Source: a virus
IMG/VR virus record: IMGVR_UViG_3300034109_000388
Span: 1-27,146 of that record
Length of the DNA stretch: 27,146 bases
Reading direction: 5' to 3' (one strand)
The position numbers and the translations under genes are program-made. Position 1 is the stretch's first letter; every line of letters begins with the position of its first letter. This document shows, piece by piece, positions 1-7,625 of this stretch. A model generated the notes under the pieces. It was not told where the DNA came from and did no database searches. It worked only from the letters and a program-made list of their open reading frames with translations.

Positions 1-1
1 C

Positions 2-397
2 GAGCCGCTGACCCCCGAGATCACCCGCATCACCGGCCTCCGCGACGAGGATTGCGCCGGACAGCCCCCATTCATCGAGGCCCTCCCCCGCATTCGGCGC
101 ATCTTCTCCCGCGCCCACACCGTGATTGCCCACAACCTCCCATTCGATAAGGCGATCCTTTGGGGCGAGTTGGCGCGCACCGATTTTCGGGATTTCCCTT
201 GGCCCGCGGAGGAGTTGTGCACCGTCGGGCTGTACCGAGAGGCGTGGGGGCGGAACCCGAAATTGACCGAGCTGTATGAGGCGGTGAAGGGCGAGCCGCT
301 CGCACAAACGCACCGGGCGCTGGACGATGTGATGGCCTTGGTGGAGGTGATCCGCGAGGAGGAGTTGTGGCGATTGGCGAGGGGGGCGAAGGGATGA
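2..397 (+). CDS. DEDDh 3'-5' exonuclease (DnaQ-like), 5' end cut off by window
   Basis: The frame is open from base 2, so the true start lies before the window. The visible 131 residues hold the later DEDDh motifs: 'PLTPEITRITG' near the start, the Exo II region 'VIAHNLPFDKAIL' (N and D ligands) and the Exo III motif 'THRALDDVMAL' with its H-x4-D arrangement. This is the layout of the proofreading epsilon subunit (DnaQ) and related RNase T-type exonucleases. The stop overlaps the next start as ATGA (394-397), so the two genes are probably translationally coupled. Because a DnaE-type polymerase follows one small gene later, I infer that this enzyme supplies its proofreading. It could equally be a general exonuclease in recombination. 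Family assignment is firm; the partner is inferred. Confidence 0.88.
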   Translation, partial: EPLTPEITRITGLRDEDCAGQPPFIEALPRIRRIFSRAHTVIAHNLPFDKAILWGELARTDFRDFPWPAEELCTVGLYREAWGRNPKLTELYEAVKGEPLAQTHRALDDVMALVEVIREEELWRLARGAKG

Positions 398-579
398 TGT
401 GTCCGTATTGCCGGACCGAAAAGGACCCGGACAGCAAAACGAAAGTGCACGAGACGCGGACATTTTGGGATCGCCGCGGTTTTTTCCATGTGCGGCGGCG
501 GCATGAATGCCTCCGGTGCGCGGAGACATTTTGGACGGTGGAGCGGTCGCCGATCGTGAATAAAGGGGGTGGGGGATGA
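394..579 (+). CDS. Small zinc-ribbon protein resembling the NrdR N-terminal zinc finger
   Basis: This 61-residue protein begins MMCPYC and ends in a Gly-rich tail. It has two CxxC pairs (C3/C6 and C39/C42). Between them are a 'HETR' segment and the basic run 'VRRRHECLRC', followed by 'TFWTVER'. This matches the order of the NrdR zinc ribbon (CPxC, SR, RRRRxCxxC, RFTTxE), but the ATP-cone domain that makes NrdR a nucleotide-sensing repressor is absent. The ATG at 394 was chosen because it overlaps the exonuclease stop; an upstream in-frame GTG at 367 is less likely. The stop overlaps the dnaE start at 576-579. A nucleic-acid-binding or polymerase-accessory role is an inference. Resemblance to NrdR is from motif reading only. 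Confidence 0.75.
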   Translation: MMCPYCRTEKDPDSKTKVHETRTFWDRRGFFHVRRRHECLRCAETFWTVERSPIVNKGGGG

Positions 580-3368
580 GCGGGGAGATTCCACAATTAA
601 GGGTGCGCACTGAATTTTCCTTTCGCGAGACTTACGCCCCGGTGGATCGCGTCGCGGCGGCGATCCGGGAGCTGGGCGCCCCGGCGGCGGCTATCGTGGA
701 CGGGAGCACCTGGGGGCACGTTCGATGGGCTAAGGCCGCGGCCCGCGAGGGCGGGTGGAAGCCGTTGTTTGGGGCGGAGTTCACGGTGCGCTCGGAGGAT
801 GGGCGAAAGCCTGTATGTTGGGCGCTCGCCGAGGACACACGATCCTTCTACAACCTAAGCACCGCGGCGCGGCTTCCCGATGCGAATATCCCATCGTTGT
901 TTCGGGCCGCGGCGGGGGTTATTCGATTTGCGGGGGCGGCGCTTACTGATCCGGAGACTTTCGATTTTATCGACCTGAACCCGGCCTCCCCCCTACAACA
1001 TCGCGCCGCTCTCCGGCTACACGCCGCGACGGGGCGCCCGCTCGTGGTAACGTCGGATGCATACTATGCGCGGCGCTCCGACTACAAAGCATTCCTCGCA
1101 ATCGGGGGCCGCGAACGCGTCACACCTCAACATATCCTCTCGATCCCCGAGTTGCGCTCGGCGATCCCGGCCCTCTCGGCCGCACAATTCGATCGGGCGG
1201 TGGACGCGGCGCACGAGATCGCGTCACGATGCGCCGGGGCGCTGCCGACGGCGCCGATGATTCACGTGGAGGGGGATTTGCGGCGGCTCGTCGAGGAGGG
1301 GCGGCTCGAGCGGCTCCGCCTCGGGCATATCGCGGAATGGACCGAGGTGCACGAGGCCCGGGTGAGGCGGGAGTTGGAGGTGATTGCGGCGAAGGACTAT
1401 GAGAGCTATTTTCTTGTGGTCGCGGATTTGGTTCGATGGGCGAAGGAGCGGATGCTTGTGGGGCCGGGGCGGGGGTCGTCGGCGGGGTCGTTGGTTTGTT
1501 ATTTGCTGCGGATTACTGAGGTGAACCCGCTCGATCACGATTTGCTATTCGAGCGATTCATCGACTTGAATCGGTCGGATTTGCCCGATATTGATATTGA
1601 TTTTAGTGATACGAAACGCGACATGGTGTTCGAGTATTTAGCCGAGCGATATGGGCGGCGAAATGTGGCGCGGATCGGTAATGTGTCCACGTTAAAGGCC
1701 CGGAGCGTGATTGCGCGGGTGACGGAGCGGCTGGGGATTCCGGAAAAGGAGAAATTTGACGTACTGAATGTGCTTGTGGAGTATTCCTCGGGCGATGCGC
1801 GGTATGGGCACGCACTCGAGGACACCCTCTCGCAAACTGACCCCGGGCGGCGGTTTGCCGCGAAGTACCCAGAGGCGGCGGTGATGTTTGAGCTCGAGAA
1901 TCACGCCTCACATACGTCGGTGCATGCGGCCGGGGTGATCGTGTGTAATGATGCGATTGCGGACTATTGCACCGTGGGCCCGGACGGCGTGGCGCACCTT
2001 GATAAGCCGGACACGGAGCGACTCAATCTGTTGAAAATTGATGCGCTCGGGCTCCGGACCCTCGGCGTGATCGAGGATGCGGGAGTGGTGACGGGGGATC
2101 AGTTGTATGCACTCCAACTGAACGATCCGGAGGTGTTCCGGGTATTTAATGAGCGGCGCTATTCCGGCATCTTCCAATTCGAGGGTCATGCCCAGCGACA
2201 GGTAGCCGCCGAGATTCGCATCGACAACTTCCGCACCATCGACCACATCACCGCTCTCGCCCGCCCCGGCCCCCTCGGCGGCGGCGCCTCGCAACGCTAC
2301 ATCGAGCGCGCAGCGGGCCGCGAAGCCGTTACATTTCGCCACCCTTCGATGTCGGAGTATCTAGCGAAAACAATGGGCGTCGTATTGTATCAAGAACAGG
2401 TGATGCGGATATGTTTCGAGATCGGAAAGTTTGATTGGAAGGTTGTTAGCGAGATTCGCAAAGCGATGTCCGCCTCCAAGGGCAAGGAGTATTTCGACCG
2501 GCGCGGCGACGAGTTTATGCGCGGGGCCGCATCGCTCGGTATCCCGGAGGGGGATGCCGCGGTCATATGGAATGAGATCTGTACGTTTGGCGGTTGGGGG
2601 ATGAACGCGAGCCACACCGTGTCGTATTCCGTAATCAGTTATTGGTGCGGATGGATGAAGCGGTATCACCCGCTCGAATACACCGCGGCGTGTTTGCGGA
2701 ATGCGAAGGACGAGGCGCAAGCCTACGACATATTGCGCGAGGCTGTCGAGGGCGGCTTGGAGTATGTTGCGTTTGATGTTGAGCGGAGCGGCGTGGATTG
2801 GTCGGTCGAGGGCGGCGAGCTGATTGGCGGGTTTATGAATCTCGTGGGGTATGGGCCCGCGAAAGCGGTTGCGGCCGTGGAGGCGCGGCGCCTCGGGAAA
2901 CTTGACCGAGAGAAAATCGCGAAGGCTACGGTGCGATTCGCCGAGTTGTACCCGCTGTGGACGAAGTATCGCGAACTGTACCGAGACCCAGAACGATATG
3001 GATGCCGCGCGGGGTCGATTGTTTCGAGGTTTGACGATATGCCGCCGAGAGGGGATGTGCTGTCGGTGTGCCGGGTGATTCGAAAGGAGTTGAGGGATGA
3101 GAATGAGGTGAGGAGGATACAAAAACGCGATGGCCGCCGCATGTCGGGGCAAACGCTCTTTCTCGACGTTATCGTGACGGATGACACCGGGATTCCGATC
3201 CGGCTCCGGGTCGATCGGCGGCGATTCGAGCCGCTCGGGAGGATCGCGGCGGAGAGGTTACAACCGGACGATGAGCTATTGGTGAGGGGGTCGAGAATCC
3301 CGAACTTCGCAATGATACAGGTGGAGCGGATGCGGTGTTTGAATCGGGAGGGGCTGCTGGATGCGTAA
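576..3368 (+). CDS. dnaE: DNA polymerase III alpha subunit (DnaE-type, C-family), phage-encoded
   Basis: At 930 residues this is shorter than bacterial DnaE (about 1160). It has an N-terminal PHP-like domain, then the C-family palm with 'GPGRGSSAGSL' and 'PDIDIDF' (D338 and D340, equivalent to E. coli D401/D403). Further along are 'HTSVHAAGV', 'KIDALGLRTL' (D489, equivalent to D555), 'GIFQFEG', 'LARPGPL', 'LYQEQVMRI' and 'GGWGMNASHTVSYSVISY'. A helix-hairpin-helix-like 'GYGPAKAV' and a C-terminal OB-fold region follow. All three catalytic Asp are present. In the PHP part the E. coli 'HLRVHSDYS' segment reads 'QLRVRTEFS', so two His metal ligands are lost and PHP proofreading is unlikely. I see no clear beta-clamp peptide or tau-binding domain. 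The start is ATGA-coupled to the zinc-ribbon gene. Identity is secure. Confidence 0.96.
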   Translation: MSGEIPQLRVRTEFSFRETYAPVDRVAAAIRELGAPAAAIVDGSTWGHVRWAKAAAREGGWKPLFGAEFTVRSEDGRKPVCWALAEDTRSFYNLSTAARLPDANIPSLFRAAAGVIRFAGAALTDPETFDFIDLNPASPLQHRAALRLHAATGRPLVVTSDAYYARRSDYKAFLAIGGRERVTPQHILSIPELRSAIPALSAAQFDRAVDAAHEIASRCAGALPTAPMIHVEGDLRRLVEEGRLERLRLGHIAEWTEVHEARVRRELEVIAAKDYESYFLVVADLVRWAKERMLVGPGRGSSAGSLVCYLLRITEVNPLDHDLLFERFIDLNRSDLPDIDIDFSDTKRDMVFEYLAERYGRRNVARIGNVSTLKARSVIARVTERLGIPEKEKFDVLNVLVEYSSGDARYGHALEDTLSQTDPGRRFAAKYPEAAVMFELENHASHTSVHAAGVIVCNDAIADYCTVGPDGVAHLDKPDTERLNLLKIDALGLRTLGVIEDAGVVTGDQLYALQLNDPEVFRVFNERRYSGIFQFEGHAQRQVAAEIRIDNFRTIDHITALARPGPLGGGASQRYIERAAGREAVTFRHPSMSEYLAKTMGVVLYQEQVMRICFEIGKFDWKVVSEIRKAMSASKGKEYFDRRGDEFMRGAASLGIPEGDAAVIWNEICTFGGWGMNASHTVSYSVISYWCGWMKRYHPLEYTAACLRNAKDEAQAYDILREAVEGGLEYVAFDVERSGVDWSVEGGELIGGFMNLVGYGPAKAVAAVEARRLGKLDREKIAKATVRFAELYPLWTKYRELYRDPERYGCRAGSIVSRFDDMPPRGDVLSVCRVIRKELRDENEVRRIQKRDGRRMSGQTLFLDVIVTDDTGIPIRLRVDRRRFEPLGRIAAERLQPDDELLVRGSRIPNFAMIQVERMRCLNREGLLDA

Positions 3369-3777
3369 ACCAGAACAAAGGTTATGGGACCGGATGCGGG
3401 AGCACGTTGGCCGCGAGGTGCGGCTCGAGCGGGTGGAGAATGTGATGACGGTGGGGATGCCCGATGTGTTGAGTTGTGCGGGCGGGAATGTTGTTTGGGT
3501 CGAGTTGAAAGCGGTCGAGGAGCCGCCCGCGAGGATCGAGACGAGAGTGCTTGGGACGAAGGGTTTGAGCCGCGAACAGCGCAACTGGCACTACGATTGG
3601 CGCCGCGTCGGGGGCTCGAGCGTGATTCTAGTCGGGGTGGGGCCGCGGTTTATATACCTGCTCGACGGGGCGCACGCCGACACAATTAACAATTACAACC
3701 TCGGTGAGCTCCGCTCCCACGCGCTCGCGCTCGATTGGGACGGGTTGGTTGGGGTATTGAAAGGGGCGGGGAAATGA
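3361..3777 (+). CDS. VRR-NUC domain nuclease
   Basis: A 138-residue protein with the compact PD-(D/E)xK core of the VRR-NUC family: 'VGMPDVL' (D35), 'VWVELKA' (E48 and K50) and 'LSREQRNWHYDW' (conserved Q). Single-domain phage VRR-NUC proteins are Holliday-junction or flap-type nucleases by analogy with the eukaryotic FAN1 domain; the substrate here is not known. The ATG at 3361 follows a good ribosome-binding site (GGAGGGG, 8 nt upstream) and overlaps the dnaE stop by 8 nt. The stop overlaps the helicase start (ATGA, 3774-3777). The position between polymerase and helicase suggests processing of branched replication or recombination intermediates. Confidence 0.9.
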   Translation: MRKPEQRLWDRMREHVGREVRLERVENVMTVGMPDVLSCAGGNVVWVELKAVEEPPARIETRVLGTKGLSREQRNWHYDWRRVGGSSVILVGVGPRFIYLLDGAHADTINNYNLGELRSHALALDWDGLVGVLKGAGK

Positions 3778-5261
3778 AAACGAAACCCATGGCGCATCAA
3801 CTCGAGGCCCTCCGACGGCTGCAAGGCCGCGACGCATATGCGCTCTTCATGGAACAGGGAACGGGGAAAACATGGACGTTGCTCGCTGACGCCGAGCGGT
3901 TGTATGCGGCGGGGCGGATTGATGGGGTGTTGGTTGTGGCGCCGAAAGGGGTGCACCTAAACTGGATCAACCGCGAAATCCCCACTCACCTCAACGCACC
4001 GACCGTCGCGGCGGCTTGGCGCTCGGGAGCGAACCGCAAGCAACTCGCCGCGCTCGAGCGGTTATTCGAGCCGCGGGAGGAGGGCGAGATCCCGCCTTTG
4101 AGGGTGTTGGCGGTGAACATCGAGGCGCTCATAACAGATGCTGGGTATGCGATGGCGCGGAGGTTTTTGGGGGCGGTGAGGGCGATGATGATTGTGGATG
4201 AGTCGAGCCGCATCAAGAACCCGGATGCGCGGCGGACGAAAAATGTTATGTCGCTGAGGCCGTTTGCGGAGTATGCGCGGGTGGCGACGGGGACCCCGAT
4301 CACGAATGCGCCGGTGGATGTGTTTGCGCAGATGGAATTCCTCGAAAGCAGCCTTTTGGGCACGACGAGCTATCGGGCTTTTGTCGCGGAGTATGCCGAG
4401 TTGGTACCGGCCGGACATCCGCTCATGCGACAACTCGCGCAACGAAACCCCCGAGCCGCCGCGGCGCAAATAATCGCCCGGAATGAGGATGGGTCGCCGC
4501 GTTGGCGAAATCTCGATCGATTACAACAGTTGCTCGAGCCACATTCGTTTCGGGTACTGAAGCGGGATTGCCTCGATTTGCCCGAGAAAATCTACAAAAC
4601 GCATTACTTTGAGATGTCCTCGGCGCAATCTCGCGCCTATCGACTAATGCGCGAGGAGTTGCGGCTCGAGTTGGAGGGCGAGGCGGCGCTCGTCGTGACG
4701 CAACTCGGCTCAATGATCAAACTACAACAAATCACCTCCAACTTCGCTATCCCACCGGGCGGCGGCTCCCCGATCTACATCTCCGAGGACAACCCGCGGC
4801 TCGCCGCGCTCCTCGGCTTATTCGAGGACATCGAGGGCTCGGTGATCGTTTGGGCGAGGTTCCGCGAGGAGTTGTCGGCGATCGCTCGGGCGCTCCGGGC
4901 GGCGAAGATCGAGTTTGTGGAATATCACGGCGGCATCTCTCAGCCCGCTCGCGAGGAGGCTGTCGACAAGTTTCAATCCGGCCGCGCGCAAGTGTTCCTC
5001 GGCCAACCCCAATCGGGCGGCATCGGCCTCACCCTCACCGCAGCGGAAACAGTCGTGTACTTTAGCAACGATTTCAATCTCGAAACCCGGCTCCAATCCG
5101 AGGACCGAGCGCACCGAATCGGAACCCGGCGCAACGTCCTGTACATCGACATCGTGGCCGAGGGCACGCTCGACGAGGCGATTGCGCGGGCGCTACAACG
5201 TAAAACGAATGTGGCCGCCGCGATCCTTGGGGATTTGGCGAGTGGGGAAATCGAGCGATAA
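3774..5261 (+). CDS. SNF2-family (superfamily 2) DNA helicase/translocase
   Basis: This 495-residue protein has both RecA-like lobes. Motif I is 'MEQGTGKTW' (K32 binds ATP). Motif II is 'IVDESSRIKN' (D142 E143, the SNF2-type DExx box), and motif III is 'VATGTPITN'. In lobe 2 are 'VIVWARFREEL', 'EYHGGIS', motif V 'SGGIGLTLTAA' and motif VI 'QSEDRAHRIG' (Q441, R445, R448). The pattern and length fit minimal phage SNF2-like ATPases, which usually sit next to a VRR-NUC gene as here. The start is the ATG at 3774, which overlaps the VRR-NUC stop; upstream in-frame GTG/TTG codons were rejected. Likely role: ATP-driven dsDNA translocation, perhaps displacing proteins or remodelling forks with the nuclease (inference). 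Confidence 0.93.
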   Translation: MKTKPMAHQLEALRRLQGRDAYALFMEQGTGKTWTLLADAERLYAAGRIDGVLVVAPKGVHLNWINREIPTHLNAPTVAAAWRSGANRKQLAALERLFEPREEGEIPPLRVLAVNIEALITDAGYAMARRFLGAVRAMMIVDESSRIKNPDARRTKNVMSLRPFAEYARVATGTPITNAPVDVFAQMEFLESSLLGTTSYRAFVAEYAELVPAGHPLMRQLAQRNPRAAAAQIIARNEDGSPRWRNLDRLQQLLEPHSFRVLKRDCLDLPEKIYKTHYFEMSSAQSRAYRLMREELRLELEGEAALVVTQLGSMIKLQQITSNFAIPPGGGSPIYISEDNPRLAALLGLFEDIEGSVIVWARFREELSAIARALRAAKIEFVEYHGGISQPAREEAVDKFQSGRAQVFLGQPQSGGIGLTLTAAETVVYFSNDFNLETRLQSEDRAHRIGTRRNVLYIDIVAEGTLDEAIARALQRKTNVAAAILGDLASGEIER

Positions 5262-5293
5262 TCGCCTGACCAACTTAGAACGGAGAATGGAAA

Positions 5294-5647
5294 ATGAGTG
5301 AACCGAAAAAGCGCCCGCGAGTGTACGCGCCGCAACAACCATCACGCTACGACACAGCGACGCGGCTTTGGGTCCCGACGATCAATCTGAGGGCGGCGGA
5401 GTCTTGGGGCGAGGTGGTGGTTGTGTTGCCGCCGAATGCGAACCGGCTGCACACAGCTCCGCTAGTCGCTGCGCTTAAGGAGCGAATGAGCTCGTATGGA
5501 GAGCACGACTACATCGTGGCAGTGGGCGATCCGTCGTTGATCGCGGCCGCGGCTTGTATCGCGGCGAGGGCGACGGGCGGGGTGGTGAGGATGTTGAAGT
5601 GGGAGCGGATGAGCGCGCAGTATATCCCGGTGGAGATAGTGATATGA
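5294..5647 (+). CDS. Conserved phage-type protein of unknown function (117 aa)
   Basis: I do not recognise a named family. The N-terminus is basic ('MSEPKKRPRVYAPQQ'), and the rest has alternating beta/alpha character: 'EVVVVLPP', 'YIVAVGDPSLIAAAACIAA', 'GVVRMLKWER'. It has no signal peptide or membrane segment; the Ala-rich stretch is an amphipathic helix rather than a transmembrane one. The start at 5294 has a GGAG site 8 nt upstream (5282-5285) in the only sizeable gap in this part of the operon (32 nt after the helicase). Its stop overlaps the next start as ATGA (5644-5647). Phage replication operons often carry an alpha/beta protein like this after the helicase, but I cannot assign a function. 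Confidence 0.8.
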   Translation: MSEPKKRPRVYAPQQPSRYDTATRLWVPTINLRAAESWGEVVVVLPPNANRLHTAPLVAALKERMSSYGEHDYIVAVGDPSLIAAAACIAARATGGVVRMLKWERMSAQYIPVEIVI

Positions 5648-6141
5648 GCGATTTGCAACGGATCGTGACGTTGGCGCGGATTTTCGTGGCGCAGCGCGAA
5701 CAGGTCGAGCGCCTCGAGGAGCAACTCGCCGAGGCGAAAGCGGAGGCGCGGAAACTCGAGACGGAGGATTTGCCCGAGTTGATGCGGGAGGTGGGGCTGG
5801 CGCGGTTTGAGCTCGAGGATGGGAGCGTGATCGATGTGGTGGATGATGTCGAGTGCTCGGTCAGCGAGGAGCGCCGCGCGGCGGCTATGGGGTGGCTCGA
5901 GGCGAATGGGTTTGGCGGGTTGATTAAGACTGAGGTGATTGTGCGCTTTGGTAAAGGAGAACACGACGCGGCGCAACGCTGCGCCGAGGAGACGGGCGGC
6001 GAGGCCCGCGAAACGATCCACCCCTCGACGCTAAAGGCCTTCGTGAAGGAGCAATTAGCCGCGGGCCGTCCCGTCCCATTCGACACATTCGGCATCCGAC
6101 CCTTCAGCCGCGCGAAAATAAAGCCGCCGCGGGGCAAATAA
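5644..6141 (+). CDS. Coiled-coil protein of the replication operon, unknown function (165 aa)
   Basis: Starts at the ATG overlapping the previous stop. Residues ~10-45 form a charged coiled coil ('REQVERLEEQLAEAKAEARKL'). A compact domain follows ('DLPELMREVGLARFELEDGS...VDDVECSV'), then 'RRAAAMGWLEANGFGGLIKTE'. The end segment 'IHPSTLKAFVKEQLAAGR' runs into 'PFDTFGIRPFSRAKIK'. This domain order recurs in phage replication regions as a conserved but uncharacterised protein; I do not know a proven function. The coiled coil suggests oligomerisation. It is followed by a terminator-like hairpin at 6149-6181, so it may end one transcript of the operon. Confidence 0.85.
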   Translation: MSDLQRIVTLARIFVAQREQVERLEEQLAEAKAEARKLETEDLPELMREVGLARFELEDGSVIDVVDDVECSVSEERRAAAMGWLEANGFGGLIKTEVIVRFGKGEHDAAQRCAEETGGEARETIHPSTLKAFVKEQLAAGRPVPFDTFGIRPFSRAKIKPPRGK

Positions 6142-6148
6142 CAATTCT

Positions 6149-6181
6149 CCCGAGGGATTCTCGCCGCGCGAATCCCTCGGG
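6149..6181 (+). terminator. Strong hairpin, probable weak or partial terminator
   Basis: A perfect 12-bp inverted repeat (CCCGAGGGATTC at 6149-6160 and its complement at 6170-6181) encloses a 9-nt loop. It starts 8 nt after the stop of the coiled-coil gene. Only CCTTTAG follows, so the U-tract is short. It may attenuate transcription, or protect or process the 3' end of the upstream message, instead of fully stopping transcription before the last gene. Confidence 0.6.
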
Positions 6182-6223
6182 CCTTTAGATCCCGCGCGGC
6201 AACTTTCAAACCGAGGTGCCACA

Positions 6224-7072
6224 ATGGCCAATAAGCAACTTAAAACTGTATCACCCGAACCCAAACCCACCTCCACCGCTCTCGCGAATCCGGCGCTCGA
6301 TTTCGCCGCCGACGCCGGAGCGGGGATGGAGGGGGCTGGGTCAGAATCCTTCGCTATTCCGTTTTTGAATGTGCTACAAAAGGGCTCCCCACAAGTGGAC
6401 GAGGCCTCGGGCGCAGCGATCGAAGGGGCGCGGGCGGGGATGTTGTACGAGAATGTGACGGGGCGGCTGTACGATGGCCGCGAGGGGGTGCTGATAGTGC
6501 CTTGTGCGTATAGGCGGGTGTTCCTGCGCTGGGGGCCGAAATCGGGCGAGGGCGGCGGAGGGTTTCGCGGCGAGATGTCGCCCGAGGCGGTTGCCGGGAT
6601 GCGCGGCCGGGGGCAAATCGTCGAGTTGGATGGGCGGTTGTATGTGCCGCTCGAGGATGGGACGGTGCACGAAAAGCGTTGCGACGCGATCCGGGACACC
6701 CGGAATCATTACGTCTTGGTGATTGACCCGGCGACGGGCGGCTGGACGGAGGCGCTGCTCTCGTTGCGCTCGACGCAAATCAAGAAAAGCAAAATGCTGA
6801 TGTCGATGCTCGCCTCGGTGAAAGTCAGCGGGGCGGCGGGGCTCGTGACGCCGCCGACGTTTGCGAACCTTGTGCGCATTTCGACCACCCCGGAGAGCAA
6901 CGACGAGGGCACGTGGTTTGGGGTCCGATTCGAGGCCGCGGGGCTCGTCGATCGAGCGGAGGTGTATGCGGCGGCTAAGGCCTTCCACGCGAATGTGGCG
7001 AAGGGGGCTGTGGAGACTCGATATGAGGAGGATGGAGGAGTAGAATCGACGCGTGCGGCCGGTGGCTTTTAA
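6224..7072 (+). CDS. Conserved phage protein of unknown function, replication operon end (282 aa)
   Basis: The start at 6224 follows GAGGT at 6213-6217. The N-terminal ~45 residues are Pro/Ala/Thr-rich and probably disordered. Then comes a conserved-looking domain: 'FAIPFLNVLQKGSPQVDE', 'EGARAGMLYENVTGRLYDG', 'GVLIVPCAYRRVFLRWGP', a Gly-rich loop, 'RNHYVLVID', 'EALLSLRSTQIKKSKMLMSML', and a C-terminal Tyr/Glu-containing tail. I recall proteins with this order in siphovirus replication modules, sometimes suspected to be ssDNA-binding, but have no firm family name. It has no catalytic motif. It lies between the hairpin at 6149-6181 and the operon terminator at 7109-7136. The separate ribosome-binding site suggests expression independent of the coupled genes before it. 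Confidence 0.82.
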   Translation: MANKQLKTVSPEPKPTSTALANPALDFAADAGAGMEGAGSESFAIPFLNVLQKGSPQVDEASGAAIEGARAGMLYENVTGRLYDGREGVLIVPCAYRRVFLRWGPKSGEGGGGFRGEMSPEAVAGMRGRGQIVELDGRLYVPLEDGTVHEKRCDAIRDTRNHYVLVIDPATGGWTEALLSLRSTQIKKSKMLMSMLASVKVSGAAGLVTPPTFANLVRISTTPESNDEGTWFGVRFEAAGLVDRAEVYAAAKAFHANVAKGAVETRYEEDGGVESTRAAGGF

Positions 7073-7084
7073 GGTTGTCTCCTG

Positions 7085-7105
7085 CTGCTAGTCTTCCCCT
7101 AGCAG
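7085..7105 (+). other. Small hairpin upstream of the terminator
   Basis: CTGCTAG at 7085-7091 and CTAGCAG at 7099-7105 pair in a 7-bp stem with a 7-nt loop. It is followed by TTT and then immediately by the main terminator stem, so the two hairpins stack in tandem at the 3' end of the replication operon. Confidence 0.5.
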
Positions 7106-7108
7106 TTT

Positions 7109-7136
7109 GGGCGCCCGTTGCGGCGCCCGTTTTTTT
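7109..7136 (+). terminator. Rho-independent terminator of the replication operon
   Basis: GGGCGCC (7109-7115) pairs with GGCGCCC (7122-7128) around a 6-nt loop and is followed by G and seven T (7130-7136). This is a textbook intrinsic terminator for plus-strand transcription, 37 nt after the last plus-strand stop. Read on the minus strand the U-tract is on the wrong side, so it should not stop the late operon arriving from the right. Confidence 0.9.
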
Positions 7137-7145
7137 GCGCGGCCG

Positions 7146-7625
7146 CTAGATCAGGGCGCACTCCGCCTCGCGGCGCCGAACCAACCCGGGCAAAACCCTT
7201 CCGCCGCCCCTCGTCCATCGGCGCAGCTCGTGCCGCGCGGCTTCCCAGTTGCGCTCGTTCACGCGGCGCCGGAGCGTGGATGTTTGTAGCCGCCCGACGC
7301 CCAAGTTGTAGGCAAAATCCACAAGCGCATTTAAGCGCCTAGAATCGCCGATCACCACCGGACAAGCCCTTATAACCCCCGGCGCATAAACGCGGCGGAG
7401 CGATTGAATTAACAGCTCCTCGGCATATTCCCGCGTGATCGAGGGGTCGTGCTTGGTGACTGGGTCGCCGCCCGGGTATTGGGTTGATCCGTAGCCGATA
7501 GTCCAAACCCCCGCCGGGCACAAATAAGGCCGCGCAGAGAATCCCTCGAACTCACGACACAGCGCCGCGGCCAACTCGAGGTTCAAGCCAAACCTCGTTG
7601 TTTCAATGTCCGATCCAAAAACCAA
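7146..7625 (-). CDS. Endolysin, GH24 lysozyme (muramidase)
   Basis: A 159-residue T4-lysozyme-type enzyme that cleaves the MurNAc-GlcNAc bond of peptidoglycan. The catalytic segment is 'FEGFSARPYLCPAGVWTIGYG': E27, C36 and T42 give the E-x8-(D/C)-x5-T spacing of the GH24 triad, with Cys in the Asp position as in several phage members. Later motifs 'LNALVDFAYNLG' and 'LRRWTRGGGRVLPGLVRRREAE' also fit. No signal-anchor or signal peptide is visible, so export should depend on the holin. The start is uncertain: the only conventional codon is TTG at 7625, with no clear ribosome-binding site, overlapping the holin gene by 43 nt. Translational coupling to the holin gene would explain this. Confidence 0.93.
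   Translation of the reverse strand: MVFGSDIETTRFGLNLELAAALCREFEGFSARPYLCPAGVWTIGYGSTQYPGGDPVTKHDPSITREYAEELLIQSLRRVYAPGVIRACPVVIGDSRRLNALVDFAYNLGVGRLQTSTLRRRVNERNWEAARHELRRWTRGGGRVLPGLVRRREAECALI

Noticed and set aside
72-596. 174-codon minus-strand frame at the left end
   Set aside because: Opposite the exonuclease and zinc-ribbon genes; Pro/Arg/Ser-rich low-complexity translation.
2361-3152. 263-codon minus-strand open frame opposite dnaE
   Set aside because: Antisense to a secure polymerase gene; the translation is His/Pro/Arg-rich, as expected for the complement of a GC-rich gene.
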